Translations under genes and position numbers: made by a program | In this document: piece by piece, positions 36,958-46,784 of the stretch | Layout: each line of letters opens with the position of its first letter | Numbering within the stretch: the first letter of the stretch is position 1 | Notes under the pieces: model-generated | Database searches by the model: none | What the model saw: the letters and a program-made list of their open reading frames with translations, nothing else | What the model was told of the DNA's origin: nothing | Assembly: GCF_000482545.1 (NCBI RefSeq) | Contig: NZ_KI519454.1 | Location: forward strand, 434,001 to 498,000 | DNA from: Arthrobacter sp. 35W | GTDB taxonomy: Bacteria > Actinomycetota > Actinomycetes > Actinomycetales > Micrococcaceae | Length of the DNA stretch: 64,000 nucleotides | Direction of reading: 5' to 3'

Positions 36958-38361
36958 CTAGTTGGCTTGGGCGTCGCGCGCGGCGTGGACGACGCCAATG
37001 ATGGCCTCGGCAACGTCGCCTGCTACATGAGGATCAAACACGCTCGGAATGATGAAGCTGGCGTTGAGTTCATCATCCCCCACGCGGTTGGCGATTGCCT
37101 CTGCTGCAGCCACCAGCATTTCCGGAGTGATGTCCGAAACGCCGGCATCGAGCAGGCCACGGAACAGGCCCGGGAAGGCCAGCACATTGTTGATCTGGTT
37201 CGGGAAGTCGCTGCGGCCGGTCGCGACGACGGCGGCGTACTTCGCGGCGATGGTCGGGTCCACCTCGGGGGTGGGGTTGGCCATGGCGAACACGATGGAG
37301 TTTTCGGCCATCGAGGCGACCTGGGCCTCGCCCAGGACGTTCGGGCCGGAGACGCCGATGAAGACGTCGGCGCCGGCGACGGCGTCGTGCAGGGAGCCGA
37401 TGAAGTTGTCCGGGTTGGTGTTCTCGGCCAGCCAGACGCGGTGCGCGTCGGTGTAGGTTTCGTCGCGGTTGATGGCACCGTTGCGGCCGCAGGCCACCAC
37501 GTTGACGGCGCCCTGGGCCAGCAGGAGCTGGATGATGGCGTTGCCGGCAGCGCCGACGCCTGCGACGACGATCTTGACGTCGGCGATCTTCTTGTCAACG
37601 ACCTTCAGGGCGTTGACAAGGGCGGCCAGGGTCACGATGGCCGTGCCGTGCTGGTCATCGTGGAAGACCGGGATGTCCAGTTCTTCGCGCAGGCGGGCCT
37701 CGATCTCGAAACAGCGCGGGGCGGCGATGTCTTCGAGGTTGATGCCGCCGTAGACCGGGGCGATGGCCTTGACGATCATGATGATCTCTTCGGTGTCCTG
37801 GGTGTCCAGGCAGACCGGCCAGGCGTCAACGTTGGCGAACTGCTTGAACAGGGCAGCCTTGCCCTCCATGACCGGCAGGGCCGCGGCCGGGCCGATGTTG
37901 CCCAGGCCCAGGACGGCGGAGCCGTCGGTGACCACGGCAACGGTGTTGCGCTTGATGGTCAGGCGGCGCGCATCCTCGGGGTTTTCCGCGATGGCCATGC
38001 AGACGCGGGCGACGCCGGGGGTGTAGGCGCGGGAGAGGTCGTCGCGGTTGCGCAGGGCAACCTTGGGGACAACCTCGAGCTTGCCGCCGAGGTGCATGAG
38101 GAAGGTGCGGTCGGAGACCTTGCGGACGTGAACGCCCTCCAAGGCGTTCAGGGCGTCCTTGATCTCATCCGCGTGGGCCTCGCTGGAGGTGTTGCAGGTG
38201 ACGTCGACGACGATGCGGTCCTGGTGGGACTCGGTGACGTCAAGGGCAGTGATCAAGGCGCCGGCCGCAGCAACGGCGGCGGTGATCTCGCTGGTTGCCG
38301 TGAAGCTCGACGGTGCTTCAACGCGCAGGGTGATCGAATTTCCGGGGCTGGGTATCGCCAT
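36958..38361 (-). CDS. Malic enzyme with N-terminal ACT domain
   Basis: 467 residues. The ACT-like domain (about 9-85) is followed by the malic enzyme core: SRAYTPGVA (Tyr113), EGKA (Lys168), [24 protein letters not shown] and the NAD(P)-binding [10 protein letters not shown]. It decarboxylates malate to pyruvate. The ACT domain suggests allosteric control by a small ligand. The ATG at 38361 has AAGGAGG upstream. Leading gene of the operon ending in allE, under the box at 38413. Cofactor preference (NAD or NADP) cannot be called. Confidence 0.93.
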   Translation of the reverse strand: MAIPSPGNSITLRVEAPSSFTATSEITAAVAAAGALITALDVTESHQDRIVVDVTCNTSSEAHADEIKDALNALEGVHVRKVSDRTFLMHLGGKLEVVPKVALRNRDDLSRAYTPGVARVCMAIAENPEDARRLTIKRNTVAVVTDGSAVLGLGNIGPAAALPVMEGKAALFKQFANVDAWPVCLDTQDTEEIIMIVKAIAPVYGGINLEDIAAPRCFEIEARLREELDIPVFHDDQHGTAIVTLAALVNALKVVDKKIADVKIVVAGVGAAGNAIIQLLLAQGAVNVVACGRNGAINRDETYTDAHRVWLAENTNPDNFIGSLHDAVAGADVFIGVSGPNVLGEAQVASMAENSIVFAMANPTPEVDPTIAAKYAAVVATGRSDFPNQINNVLAFPGLFRGLLDAGVSDITPEMLVAAAEAIANRVGDDELNASFIIPSVFDPHVAGDVAEAIIGVVHAARDAQAN

Positions 38362-38412
38362 TGATGTTCCTCCTTGGAGTGACCCGGTGGGGACCGGATC
38401 GTCAGCATTAGT

Positions 38413-38428
38413 TTTCGTATTATGGATA
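38413..38428. promoter_or_regulatory. Purine-regulon box 4 (upstream of the malic enzyme operon)
   Basis: TTTCGTATTATGGATA lies 51 bp upstream of the malic enzyme start, in the 207-bp gap shared with the divergent iclR gene. Confidence 0.7.
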
Positions 38429-38518
38429 TTATTATCTATCTGGTGGAAACACAAGCACTTCATGACGACGTCTCGTCAAGGGGTTGAAGTGGTGGTATAT
38501 CTTGGGATCAGGTCAAAT

Positions 38519-38534
38519 TTTCACGATGTGGATA
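38519..38534. promoter_or_regulatory. Purine-regulon box 5 (upstream of iclR, autoregulation)
   Basis: TTTCACGATGTGGATA lies 34 bp upstream of the IclR start codon, where binding would block its own transcription. A second short TTTC-N6-GAAA dyad (TTTCTTCACGAAAC) follows immediately. Confidence 0.6.
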
Positions 38535-38568
38535 ATTTTCTTCACGAAACCTCTAGGAGATCAAGGCA

Positions 38569-39336
38569 ATGGCGGGAAAAACTGCTGGCGGAGTCCAATC
38601 GGTGGAACGCGTTTTCGAGCTTCTTGAGCTGATCACCGACGCCGGGGGAGAGGTGACGCTCTCTGAATTGGCCGGTTCCACCGACCTTCCGCTGCCCACG
38701 ATCCACCGGTTGCTGCGCACGCTGGTGTCGCTGGGCTATGCCCGGCAGCTGCCCAACCGCCGCTACGCCCTGGGCCCGCGGCTGATCCGCATCGGCGACG
38801 GCGCAAGCCGGCAGCTGGGCGCACTGGCGCGGCCGCAGCTGGCATCGCTGGTGAAGGCGCTGGGCGAAACGTCCAATATGGCGATGCTCGACGGCGACAT
38901 GGTGGTCTACATCGCCCAGGTCCCCTCCGCGCACTCGATGCGCATGTTCACCGAGGTCGGCCGACGCGTCCACACCCACGCCTCCGGCGTGGGCAAGGCG
39001 ATCCTGGCCCAGCTCGATGACGAGACGGTCCGCGGGATTGTGGCCCGGGCCGGCATGCCGACGCCCACCGAGAAGAGCATCGGCAACGTCGAGGACCTGC
39101 TGGTGGATCTGCAGAAGATCCGCGAGCGGGGCTACTCCATTGATGACAACGAGCAGGAGATCGGCGTGCGCTGCTACGCCATGGGCATCCCCGGCGCCCC
39201 CACCCCCACCGCCATCTCCGTGTCCGGGCCGGTGTCGCGCGTGGATGATTCCTTTGCGGAGCGGGCCATTCCGCTGCTGCGTGCCGCCGCCCTGGAGGTT
39301 GCTGCGGCGCTGGACTACGAGGAAAAGGCGTCCTAG
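38569..39336 (+). CDS. IclR-family regulator (AllR-like), probable master regulator of the purine cluster
   Basis: 255 residues. Winged helix at about 8-65 (SVERVFELLELITDAGGEVTL, PTIHRLLRTLVSLGYARQ), then the IclR effector domain with THASGVGKAILAQL and IGVRCYAMGIPGA. AllR in E. coli and Streptomyces belongs to this family and senses glyoxylate or allantoate. The gene sits at the centre of the purine/glyoxylate genes, divergent from the malic enzyme operon, and eight copies of one partly palindromic box lie at the cluster promoters. Whether it represses or activates is not settled by sequence. CTAGGAG precedes the ATG. Confidence 0.92.
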   Translation: MAGKTAGGVQSVERVFELLELITDAGGEVTLSELAGSTDLPLPTIHRLLRTLVSLGYARQLPNRRYALGPRLIRIGDGASRQLGALARPQLASLVKALGETSNMAMLDGDMVVYIAQVPSAHSMRMFTEVGRRVHTHASGVGKAILAQLDDETVRGIVARAGMPTPTEKSIGNVEDLLVDLQKIRERGYSIDDNEQEIGVRCYAMGIPGAPTPTAISVSGPVSRVDDSFAERAIPLLRAAALEVAAALDYEEKAS

Positions 39337-39351
39337 TCCGGCCATGTTCCG

Positions 39352-39397
39352 ATGGCGATGGCCCCACCCCCGGCGACGGGTGTGGGGCCATCGCCAT
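39352..39397 (+). terminator. Terminator after iclR
   Basis: A long GC-rich stem with mirrored ATGGCGATGGCCCCAC arms encloses CCCG/CGGG around a short loop; TTTT follows. It lies 15 bp after the stop. Confidence 0.85.
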
Positions 39398-39405
39398 TTT
39401 AAAAG

Positions 39406-39421
39406 TTTCATGATGTGAGAG
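39406..39421. promoter_or_regulatory. Purine-regulon box 6 (upstream of guaD)
   Basis: TTTCATGATGTGAGAG is the weakest right half-site of the set. It lies 18 nt upstream of a possible -35 (TTGATT, 39440-39445). Confidence 0.5.
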
Positions 39422-39439
39422 TCGATTTCCGAAAAACCA

Positions 39440-39617
39440 TTGATTTGGGTCACTCATCGGTGTTACTGTCGTCACAGCCAAGGCGGGCACCCGGCAATCG
39501 GGAGCTATCTACCAGGCGCAACTTAACCTTCAATGAATAAGCTGCCAGGTAGTGGTGTCGACCCGTCCAAGACACGTCCCATCCCTGCTCTGGCGGCTTC
39601 GAAGCCTAGGAATCGCC
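39440..39617 (+). promoter_or_regulatory. guaD promoter and structured 5' leader
   Basis: A possible promoter (TTGATT at 39440, extended -10 TGTTACTGT at 39461-39469) would give a leader of about 140 nt. The leader can fold: CTACCAGGC (39510-39518) pairs with GCCAGGTAG (39544-39552) except for one A-A mismatch, after a GGGAGCTATCTACC segment that resembles the J2/3 core of purine riboswitches. The loop sequences expected of that riboswitch are absent, so identity is unproven. Confidence 0.4.
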
Positions 39618-40103
39618 ATGAACACCATCCCCACCCCCCAGGAACAACTGGTCAGAGCCGTTGAGCTGGCAACAGCCAACGTCCACAACCACGGCGGGCC
39701 GTTCGGCGCCGTCATCGTCACAGCTGACGGGAGGGCGTTCGACGGCGTCAACCGCGTCACCGACAACAACGACCCGACAGCGCACGCCGAGGTCACCGCG
39801 ATCCGCACCGCCTGCGCCGCTCTGGGAACCTTCGATCTGACCGGGGCCACCCTCTACAGCAGCTGCGAGCCCTGCCCCATGTGCCTCGCCTCGGCATTGT
39901 GGGCCCGCGTTGAACGCGTCTACTTCGCCGCCGACCGCTACGATGCGGCAAGCGCCGGCTTCGACGACGCGGTCTTTTATGAATACTTCGACACCCCGGT
40001 GGCGGAGCGGCTGATGCCTGTCGGCCAGCTGCAGACGCAGGACATCCCCGCCGTGGCCCCGTTTGATGCGTGGAACGCGAACACCGCCAGGATTGCGTAC
40101 TAG
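39618..40103 (+). CDS. guaD: Guanine deaminase (cytidine-deaminase fold)
   Basis: 161 residues. Zinc ligands and catalytic residues: His56 and Glu58 in AHAEV, Cys86 and Cys89 in PCPMC. The short CDA-fold guanine deaminase of the B. subtilis GuaD type has this size; GGPFGAVIV and YFAADRYDAASAGFDD are its usual segments. It converts guanine to xanthine, the entry to this pathway. tRNA adenosine deaminase is excluded by length and C-terminal sequence. The ATG at 39618 follows AGGA; the purine permease starts 16 nt downstream. Confidence 0.92.
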   Translation: MNTIPTPQEQLVRAVELATANVHNHGGPFGAVIVTADGRAFDGVNRVTDNNDPTAHAEVTAIRTACAALGTFDLTGATLYSSCEPCPMCLASALWARVERVYFAADRYDAASAGFDDAVFYEYFDTPVAERLMPVGQLQTQDIPAVAPFDAWNANTARIAY

Positions 40104-40119
40104 GGCTAGGTGCATTGAC

Positions 40120-41652
40120 ATGGCACTGCTCCCTCAGACAGCCGATCCCCGCGATCCGGCCCGCAGCCCGTCCACCCCACCGGAATCTAACACTCCGGAG
40201 CATGGTTCCCCCAAGGTGAAATTCCCGGGATTGGACGCCTTCTTCAAGATCACCGAGCGTGGTTCAACCCTGGCGCGCGAAATGCGTGGTGGGATCGTCA
40301 CCTTCTTCACGATGGCCTACATCGTCATCCTCAACCCGCTGATCCTTGGTGGCTTCAGCGCCACCTCGGCGCCCGTGGATGTGGCAGGCGGCTGGCTCTC
40401 GGCCGCGCAGGTCGGGGCCGTGACGGGCCTGACCGCCGGTCTGATGACCATCATCTTCGGCCTGGTGGCCAACCTCCCGTTCGGCCTCGCCGCCGGGCTG
40501 GGCATCAATTCCTTCCTGGCCGTGTCGGTCATCCACGAGGTCACCTGGCCCGAGGCCATGGGACTGGTGGTCATCAACGGCATACTCATCGTCCTGTTGG
40601 GTGCCACCGGCGCCCGAACCGCCATCTTCCGCGCCGTGCCCCGTGAACTCAAAGCCGCGATCACCGTGGGCATCGGCCTCTTCATCGCCTTCATCGGCTT
40701 CGTGGACTCAGGTTTCGTCCGTGCCACCAAGGGCGGGCCTCCCGTCCAATTGGGCGAGGACGGATCCATCGCCTCCATCCCGACGCTCGTCTTCGTCATC
40801 GGACTGCTGACAATGGGCATCCTGGTCGCCCGCAAGGTCCAGGGCGGCCTGCTGATCGGCATCGCCGCCACCACCGTGCTGGCCGTGGTGGTCGAGGCCG
40901 CCATGGGCATCGGGGCCTCCAGCGCCGACAACCCCGGAGGCTGGCACCTGAACACGCCCGTCCTCTCGGGACAGCTGGTCTCCGTGCCGGATCTGGGCCT
41001 GGTGGGGCAGTTTGATGTGTTCGGTGCCTTCGGCCGAGTGGGTGGACTGGCAGCAACGATGCTCGTGTTCACCCTGGTCTTCACCAACTTCTTCGACGCC
41101 ATGGGCACCATGACCGGCCTGGCGAAGAGCGCCGGGCTGGCCGACAAGAACGGGACCTTCCCGCGGCTGAAGTCAGCGTTTGTTGTCGAGGGCCTTTCGG
41201 CCGTCGTCGGCGGAGCCACCTCCGGATCCTCGAACACCGTCTATGTCGACTCCGCGGCCGGCATCGGCGAAGGTGCCCGGACCGGTCTCGCATCGGTGGT
41301 GACGGGCGTGCTGTTCCTGGGCTCGATGTTCTTTACTCCGCTGACCAGTGTGGTTCCGCTGGAGGTTGCTGCCGCCGCCCTCGTGGTGGTGGGTGCCATG
41401 ATGATGGCGCAGATCCGTGAAATCAACTTCACGAAGTTCTCCGTCGCCCTCCCGGCCTTCCTGACCATTGTCACCATGCCGCTGACCTACTCGATCGCCA
41501 ACGGCATCGGTGCGGGATTCATTTCCTGGGCCATCATTCGCGCCGCGTCCGGCAAGGCCAAAAAAATCCACCCCCTCATGTGGGTCGTGGCGGCCGGTTT
41601 CGTGGTCTACTTTGCCCGAGGACCCATCAGCCTTTGGCTCGGCGGGAACTAA
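40120..41652 (+). CDS. AzgA-type NCS2 purine permease
   Basis: 510 residues with about 12 membrane helices after a 45-residue polar N-terminus. FFKITERGSTLAREMRGGIVTFFTMAYIV, split by the first helix, GLGINSF, NFFDAMGTM and SGSSNTVYVDSAAGIGEGARTGL belong to the AzgA branch of the NAT/NCS2 superfamily, which takes up hypoxanthine, guanine and adenine by proton symport. It is operonic with guaD (16-nt gap) and probably runs into xdhCBA, so it supplies guanine or hypoxanthine. Confidence 0.92.
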   Translation: MALLPQTADPRDPARSPSTPPESNTPEHGSPKVKFPGLDAFFKITERGSTLAREMRGGIVTFFTMAYIVILNPLILGGFSATSAPVDVAGGWLSAAQVGAVTGLTAGLMTIIFGLVANLPFGLAAGLGINSFLAVSVIHEVTWPEAMGLVVINGILIVLLGATGARTAIFRAVPRELKAAITVGIGLFIAFIGFVDSGFVRATKGGPPVQLGEDGSIASIPTLVFVIGLLTMGILVARKVQGGLLIGIAATTVLAVVVEAAMGIGASSADNPGGWHLNTPVLSGQLVSVPDLGLVGQFDVFGAFGRVGGLAATMLVFTLVFTNFFDAMGTMTGLAKSAGLADKNGTFPRLKSAFVVEGLSAVVGGATSGSSNTVYVDSAAGIGEGARTGLASVVTGVLFLGSMFFTPLTSVVPLEVAAAALVVVGAMMMAQIREINFTKFSVALPAFLTIVTMPLTYSIANGIGAGFISWAIIRAASGKAKKIHPLMWVVAAGFVVYFARGPISLWLGGN

Positions 41653-41662
41653 CAGGCGGACT

Positions 41663-41708
41663 CCGCACACGGGCGCCCCGCCTTGCAAGGCGGGGCGCCC
41701 GTGTGCGG
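41663..41708. repeat. 46-nt perfect palindrome before xdhC
   Basis: Positions 41663-41685 are exactly complementary to 41686-41708, with CCTTGCAAGG at the centre. It ends 3 nt before the GGGAGGAAA ribosome site of xdhC. No U tract follows, so it could be a terminator or attenuator between the permease and xdhC, an RNA-end protector, or a translational switch. Confidence 0.75.
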
Positions 41709-41721
41709 CAGGGAGGAAATC

Positions 41722-42930
41722 ATGCTTGAACTTCTTGAACAGATGCCGGCCTGGTTCAGCCAGGCGGGCACCGGGCCCTGTGCGGTGGCCACCATCGTGG
41801 GCACCCAGGGGTCCGTTCCGCGGCCGGTGGGCACCTCGATGCTGGTCTCCGCCGACGGCGTGCTCGGCTCGCTGTCCGGCGGCTGCGTCGAAGGCGCCGT
41901 CATCGCACTGGCCCGCGAAGCACTCGCCGACGGCCAGCCGCGGCGGGAGCACTTCGGCTACAGCGCCGAGGACGCCTTTGCCGCGGGATTGACCTGCGGC
42001 GGCAGCCTGGATGTGCACATCCGGCCCTACACATCCGGTGCCACGGCACAGCTTGCCGCCCTGGCGGCGGAATCGCCGGGCAGCACAGCGCTCATCCGGC
42101 GTCTGGACGACACCGAGTCCCTCGCCGGCACGCACGGCGGGCCGGCCACAGAGGCCGGCGCCGGCGTCGTCGTGGTCCGCGACCCGCAGCGGCTGGGCGG
42201 GCACCGCCTGGCCGATGAGCTGGCCGCCCTGCTGGGCGAGGACGCCCGGGAGGACGCCAGCATGGGCCGGCGCGCTGCAGCCCATGTGGCAGCCATGGTC
42301 CGCTCCGGACTGACGGGGGTGGTGACAGTGTCGCCGGAACAACGTGAATGCTTCGGCACGGCGCCCACCCTGCTGGTGGAAAGCCGGCTGCCGGCACCGC
42401 GGATGCTCATTTTCGGTGCCAACGACTTCGGTGCGGCACTGCTGCCCGGGGCCAGGCTGCTGGGCTTCCATGTCACCATCTGCGATGCCCGGGAGGCCTT
42501 CGCCGGGCAGGAGCGCTTCCGCGCCGCGGATTCCGTGGCCATTGCCTGGCCGCACCGCTATCTGCGGGCCGAGGCGGACGCCGGCCGGGTGGATGCGCGC
42601 ACAGTGGTGTGCGTGCTGGGCCACGATCCCAAGTTTGACATCCCACTGCTGGCCGCGGCCCTGGACCTGGATCTGGCCTATGTGGGCGCGATGGGATCGC
42701 GCCGCAGCCACGGCCAGCGGGTGGCGTCACTGCTTCAGGGCGGCACGGACCGAAGGGCACTGGCCAGGCTGCACTCACCCATTGGTCTGGACCTGGCGGC
42801 CGAAACGCCGGCGGAGGTGGCCGTATCAATCCTGGCCGAAGTTGTGGCCGCCCGGCACCTGCCAGGCCACCCGAAATCACTAATGAATGGCACTGGAGCC
42901 ATCCACCATTCTGAGTTGGCACCGGTCTAG
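41722..42930 (+). CDS. xdhC: XdhC-family molybdenum cofactor chaperone
   Basis: 402 residues. The N-terminal XdhC/CoxI domain has GTQGSVPRPVGTSMLV and GGCVEGAV; the C-terminal Rossmann domain has IFGANDFGAALLPGARLLGFHV and AYVGAMGSRRSHGQRV. XdhC binds and delivers sulfurated Mo cofactor to xanthine dehydrogenase and is not part of the mature enzyme. First of xdhC-xdhB-xdhA; GGAGGAAAT precedes the ATG. Confidence 0.92.
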   Translation: MLELLEQMPAWFSQAGTGPCAVATIVGTQGSVPRPVGTSMLVSADGVLGSLSGGCVEGAVIALAREALADGQPRREHFGYSAEDAFAAGLTCGGSLDVHIRPYTSGATAQLAALAAESPGSTALIRRLDDTESLAGTHGGPATEAGAGVVVVRDPQRLGGHRLADELAALLGEDAREDASMGRRAAAHVAAMVRSGLTGVVTVSPEQRECFGTAPTLLVESRLPAPRMLIFGANDFGAALLPGARLLGFHVTICDAREAFAGQERFRAADSVAIAWPHRYLRAEADAGRVDARTVVCVLGHDPKFDIPLLAAALDLDLAYVGAMGSRRSHGQRVASLLQGGTDRRALARLHSPIGLDLAAETPAEVAVSILAEVVAARHLPGHPKSLMNGTGAIHHSELAPV

Positions 42931-42939
42931 GAGGCCCCC

Positions 42940-43881
42940 ATGGACATGAACACTATTGAGGCAGTGGTGCCCACGGTGGACCCGGACCAGTGGCGCGAGG
43001 GCGATGCCTGGCTGGCCGGCGGCACGGTGCTGTTTTCCTACGGCAGCTCGGTGCTGCGCCGCCTGCTGGACATCAGTTCGGCAGGCTGGCCCGCCATCAC
43101 CATCACCGAAGACGGCATCGAATTGGCGGCCACCGCCACCATCGCCGAGCTCTATGCACTACCCACCGCCGATGGGTTGGCCGACAGATGGCCGGCGCTG
43201 GATCTGGTGCGCCGGTGCTGCGATTCCTTCGTGGCCTCGTTCAAAATCTGGAACATGTCCACGGTGGGCGGCAACATCGCCACCGGGCTGCCGGCCGGAC
43301 CGATGATCTCGCTCTGCGCTGCGCTGGACGGCGTGGCAAGGATCCTGGCACCCGGCGGCGGCAGCCGCGAGGTGCCGGTGGCTGAGCTGGTGGTCGGTGA
43401 TGGCCAGACGGCACTGCGGCCGGGGGAGCTGCTGCGCAGCATCTGGCTGCCGCATGACGCGCTGGCGGCGCGGACGGCGTTCCGGCGCCTGTCGCTGAGC
43501 AACCTCGGCCGCTCCGGCGTGCTGCTGATCGGCCGCCTCGGCGCCAACGGCGTCCTGGTGCTGACTGTCACGGCATCCACCAAACGACCGGTGCAGCTGC
43601 GGTTCGGAGGGGGGAATGGCTCCGGAGTGGACTCCGGTCTGCTGCCGGGGCGTCCCGATGCCGCGGCCCTGGCCGCGGCGTTGGGTGCCGCCATCCCCGA
43701 AGAGCTCTACCACGACGACATCCACGGGCTGCCGCAGTGGCGCCGCGATATGACCTACCGGCTGGCGGAGGAGATCCGCACCGAGCTTCTCGATGAACCC
43801 GCCGGCGGAGATTCCAGCCACCTTTCCGGCACCCCGCAGGGCGGGGAACCCACCGGCACGACGACCCCAGGAGGCGAGTAG
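42940..43881 (+). CDS. xdhB: Xanthine dehydrogenase FAD-binding subunit
   Basis: 313 residues of the CO-dehydrogenase-flavoprotein-like family. [11 protein letters not shown] and [17 protein letters not shown] bind FAD; the C-terminal domain follows. It passes electrons from the iron-sulfur clusters to NAD+. It starts 9 nt after xdhC with GGAGG and ends 2 nt before xdhA. The last 25 residues are Gly/Thr/Pro-rich and overlap the xdhA ribosome site. Confidence 0.9.
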   Translation: MDMNTIEAVVPTVDPDQWREGDAWLAGGTVLFSYGSSVLRRLLDISSAGWPAITITEDGIELAATATIAELYALPTADGLADRWPALDLVRRCCDSFVASFKIWNMSTVGGNIATGLPAGPMISLCAALDGVARILAPGGGSREVPVAELVVGDGQTALRPGELLRSIWLPHDALAARTAFRRLSLSNLGRSGVLLIGRLGANGVLVLTVTASTKRPVQLRFGGGNGSGVDSGLLPGRPDAAALAAALGAAIPEELYHDDIHGLPQWRRDMTYRLAEEIRTELLDEPAGGDSSHLSGTPQGGEPTGTTTPGGE

Positions 43882-43883
43882 CC

Positions 43884-46739
43884 ATGTCCATGGACATCAA
43901 CGGAACCACGCATGACACCGAACCGCGGCCGGGGCAGTGCCTGCGCACCTTCCTGCGCGAGGAGGGCATGTTTGGCGTAAAGAAGGGCTGCGACGGCGGC
44001 GACTGCGGTGCCTGCACCGTCCACGTGGACGGCACGCCCGTGCACAGCTGCATCTATCCCGCCGTCCGGGCGGCGGGGCGGAGCGTCACCACGGTGGAGG
44101 GGCTGGCCGATGCCTCGGGTCTGCACCCGGTGCAGGAGCAGTTCCTGGCGGCCCAGGGTTTCCAGTGCGGATTCTGCACCGCCGGCATGCTGATGACGGC
44201 GGCCACCTTTGACGACGCCCAGAGGGAGGACCTGCCGCGGAATCTGAAGGGCAACCTCTGCCGCTGCACCGGCTACGCCTCCATCGAGGCCGCCGTCTGC
44301 GGCGGCCATGGCGGGGATGCGGCCAGCGACGACGCGGCTGCGGGTGTCGACAGCGCCGCGGCCGGTCAGGTGGGCGGCAATGTGCCAGCTCCGGCGGGCC
44401 GGGACATCGTCACGGGCCAGGCCCGATACACGCTGGACGTTCCGGCGGAGCAACTGCCCGGACTGCTGCACATGAAGCTGGTCCGTTCGCCGCACCCGCA
44501 TGCGCGGATCCGCTCCATTGACGCCGCCGCGGCCCTGGCGCTGCCCGGGGTCCGGGCCGTCTTCACCCATCTCGACGCCCCGGAGCAGCTGTACTCCAGC
44601 GCCCAGCACGAGCTCTACACGGACGACCCGGACGACAGCCGCGTGCTGGACTCCGTGGTGCGGTTCATTGGCCAGCGCGTGGCGGCGGTGGTGGCGGACA
44701 GCGTCGCCGAGGCCGAGGCCGGCGTGCGGGCCGTGGTGGTGGAATACGAGCTGCTTGATGCTGTGTTCGACCCCGAATTGTCGGCCCTGCCGGGTGCTCC
44801 GGCGCTGCATGGGGAGAAGGACGGCGAGACGGCCAGGATTGCCAATCCGGCCCTGAACACCATCGCCGAACTCCATTCGGAGCTGGGTGACGTCGCCGCC
44901 GGACTGGCGGCAGCCGACGTCGTGCATGAACACGTCTACCGGACCCAGCGGGTGCAGCACGTCTCGCTGGAAACGCATGCCTCCATCGGGTGGATCGAAG
45001 ACTCCGACGCCGACGCAGGCGCCCTCGACGGCGGCCGGCTTGTGGTGCGCTCCTCCACCCAGACGCCGTTCCTCACCCGCCGCTCGCTGTGCCGCGTCTT
45101 CTCGCTGCCCGCGGACAAGGTCCGGGTGGTGGCCGGCCGGGTGGGCGGCGGCTTCGGCGGCAAGCAGGAGATGCTCACCGAGGACGTCGTCGCACTCGCC
45201 GTGCTTCGCCTGCGCCGGCCGGTGCAGCTGGAATTCACCCGCACGGAGCAGTTCACAGCTTCCACCACGCGGCATCCCTTCCGGATCCGGCTGCGGGCCG
45301 GGGCCAAGCGGGACGGCACGCTCACTGCCCTGGCGGTGGATGTGCTGACCAACACCGGAGCCTACGGCAACCATGCGCCGGGGGTGATGTTCCACGGCTG
45401 CGGCGAATCGCTGTCCGTCTACAAATGCGCGAACAAGAAGATCGATGCCCGCGCCGTCTACACCAACACCGTGCCGGCCGGCGCGTTCCGCGGCTATGGG
45501 CTGAGCCAGATGATCTTCGCCGTCGAATCCGCCATCGACGAGTTGGCCGCACAGCTGGGCATGGACCCTATGGAGTTCCGCCGCAGGAACATCGTCCGCT
45601 CCGGAGACCCGATGCTGTCCTCGCATCCGGAGCCGGAGGAGGACGTGCTCTACGGCAGCTACGGCCTGGACCAGTGCATCGAGCTCGTGGACGATGCCCT
45701 CAAGCGCGGGGCGGAACGCTACCGGCTCTCGGGCAAGGGCGGCGTCGGCGGTGCGGGCCTGGGCCCGGAGTGGGTGCACGGCACGGGCACGGCCCTGTCG
45801 ATGATCGACACCGTCCCGCCGCGCGGGCACTTTGCGCACAGCCGGGTACGGCTTCTGCCCGACGGCGGCTACCAGGTGGATGTGGGCACGGCCGAGTTTG
45901 GCAACGGGACCACCACCGTGCACGCACAGCTGGCGGCGACGGCGCTGGGCACCAACGCCGCCACGGTGGAGGTGCGGCAGTCCGACACGGACCTGACCGA
46001 GCATGACACCGGCGCCTTCGGATCGACCGGGACGGTGGTGGCCGGCAAGGCAACACTGGCCGCCGCCGAGGAACTGGCGGTCCGGATCACTGCCCTGGCG
46101 TCCGAGCTCAGCGGGGTTCCGGCGGCCCAGTGCGTGCCGGGACCCGGCGCCGTCGACTGTGGCGGCACGCCGATGCCGCTGGCCGAGCTCCACCGGCGGG
46201 CCGCAGAACGCGGTGACCTTCTGGAAGCCGAGGGCCGCTGGCACGGAACGCCGCGGTCCGTGGCGTTCAATGTGCATGGCTTCGCGGTGGCGGTGAACAC
46301 CGGAACGGGGGAGCTGCGGATCCTGCAGAGTGTCCAGGCCGCCGACGCCGGCGTCGTGGTGAATCCGCGGCAGTGCCGCGGGCAGATCGAGGGCGGCATC
46401 GCCCAGGCGCTGGGCGCGGCACTGTATGAGGACGTGCGGGTGGGGCCCGGTGGGAAGGTGGAAACCGACATCCTGCGCCAGTATCACATCCCCACCTTCG
46501 CCGATGTGCCGCGCAGCGAGGTCTACTTCGCCGACACCACCGATGCGCTGGGGCCGCTGGGGGCGAAATCCATGAGCGAAAGCCCGTTCAACCCGGTGGC
46601 TCCGGCGATGGCCAACGCCATCCGCAACGCCACCGGCGTCCGCTTTGGCGAACTGCCGATCACCCGCGACAAGATCTACCTGGGCCTGCGGGATGCGAAC
46701 AGTGACGTGTCTACCGGCGGAGCCATGGTGGGCGCCTAG
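43884..46739 (+). CDS. xdhA: Xanthine dehydrogenase, fused [2Fe-2S] and molybdopterin subunits
   Basis: 951 residues. Residues 1-150 are the iron-sulfur part: plant-type cluster Cys36, Cys41, Cys44, Cys56 and second cluster Cys95, Cys98, Cys126, Cys128. A short Ala/Gly linker leads to the large subunit: [36 protein letters not shown], and near the end [12 protein letters not shown] with Glu899 as the likely catalytic base. It hydroxylates hypoxanthine or xanthine to urate. Fusion of small and large subunits with a separate FAD subunit is less common than three separate chains. The Glu motif is unusual (usually G-[VAG]-G-E-P). Confidence 0.9.
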   Translation: MSMDINGTTHDTEPRPGQCLRTFLREEGMFGVKKGCDGGDCGACTVHVDGTPVHSCIYPAVRAAGRSVTTVEGLADASGLHPVQEQFLAAQGFQCGFCTAGMLMTAATFDDAQREDLPRNLKGNLCRCTGYASIEAAVCGGHGGDAASDDAAAGVDSAAAGQVGGNVPAPAGRDIVTGQARYTLDVPAEQLPGLLHMKLVRSPHPHARIRSIDAAAALALPGVRAVFTHLDAPEQLYSSAQHELYTDDPDDSRVLDSVVRFIGQRVAAVVADSVAEAEAGVRAVVVEYELLDAVFDPELSALPGAPALHGEKDGETARIANPALNTIAELHSELGDVAAGLAAADVVHEHVYRTQRVQHVSLETHASIGWIEDSDADAGALDGGRLVVRSSTQTPFLTRRSLCRVFSLPADKVRVVAGRVGGGFGGKQEMLTEDVVALAVLRLRRPVQLEFTRTEQFTASTTRHPFRIRLRAGAKRDGTLTALAVDVLTNTGAYGNHAPGVMFHGCGESLSVYKCANKKIDARAVYTNTVPAGAFRGYGLSQMIFAVESAIDELAAQLGMDPMEFRRRNIVRSGDPMLSSHPEPEEDVLYGSYGLDQCIELVDDALKRGAERYRLSGKGGVGGAGLGPEWVHGTGTALSMIDTVPPRGHFAHSRVRLLPDGGYQVDVGTAEFGNGTTTVHAQLAATALGTNAATVEVRQSDTDLTEHDTGAFGSTGTVVAGKATLAAAEELAVRITALASELSGVPAAQCVPGPGAVDCGGTPMPLAELHRRAAERGDLLEAEGRWHGTPRSVAFNVHGFAVAVNTGTGELRILQSVQAADAGVVVNPRQCRGQIEGGIAQALGAALYEDVRVGPGGKVETDILRQYHIPTFADVPRSEVYFADTTDALGPLGAKSMSESPFNPVAPAMANAIRNATGVRFGELPITRDKIYLGLRDANSDVSTGGAMVGA

Positions 46740-46784
46740 GTCCAGTCCGGAATCCGGGTGGACAGATGGGCTAGCGTGGTGACG

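Noticed and set aside
39476-39617. Calling the guaD leader a guanine riboswitch outright
   Set aside because: The J2/3-like match is real, but the L2 and L3 kissing-loop consensus and a P1 stem are not evident.
43755-46487. 910-codon minus-strand frame over xdhB/xdhA
   Set aside because: The real genes carry complete Fe-S, FAD and Mo motifs; the opposite frame has none.
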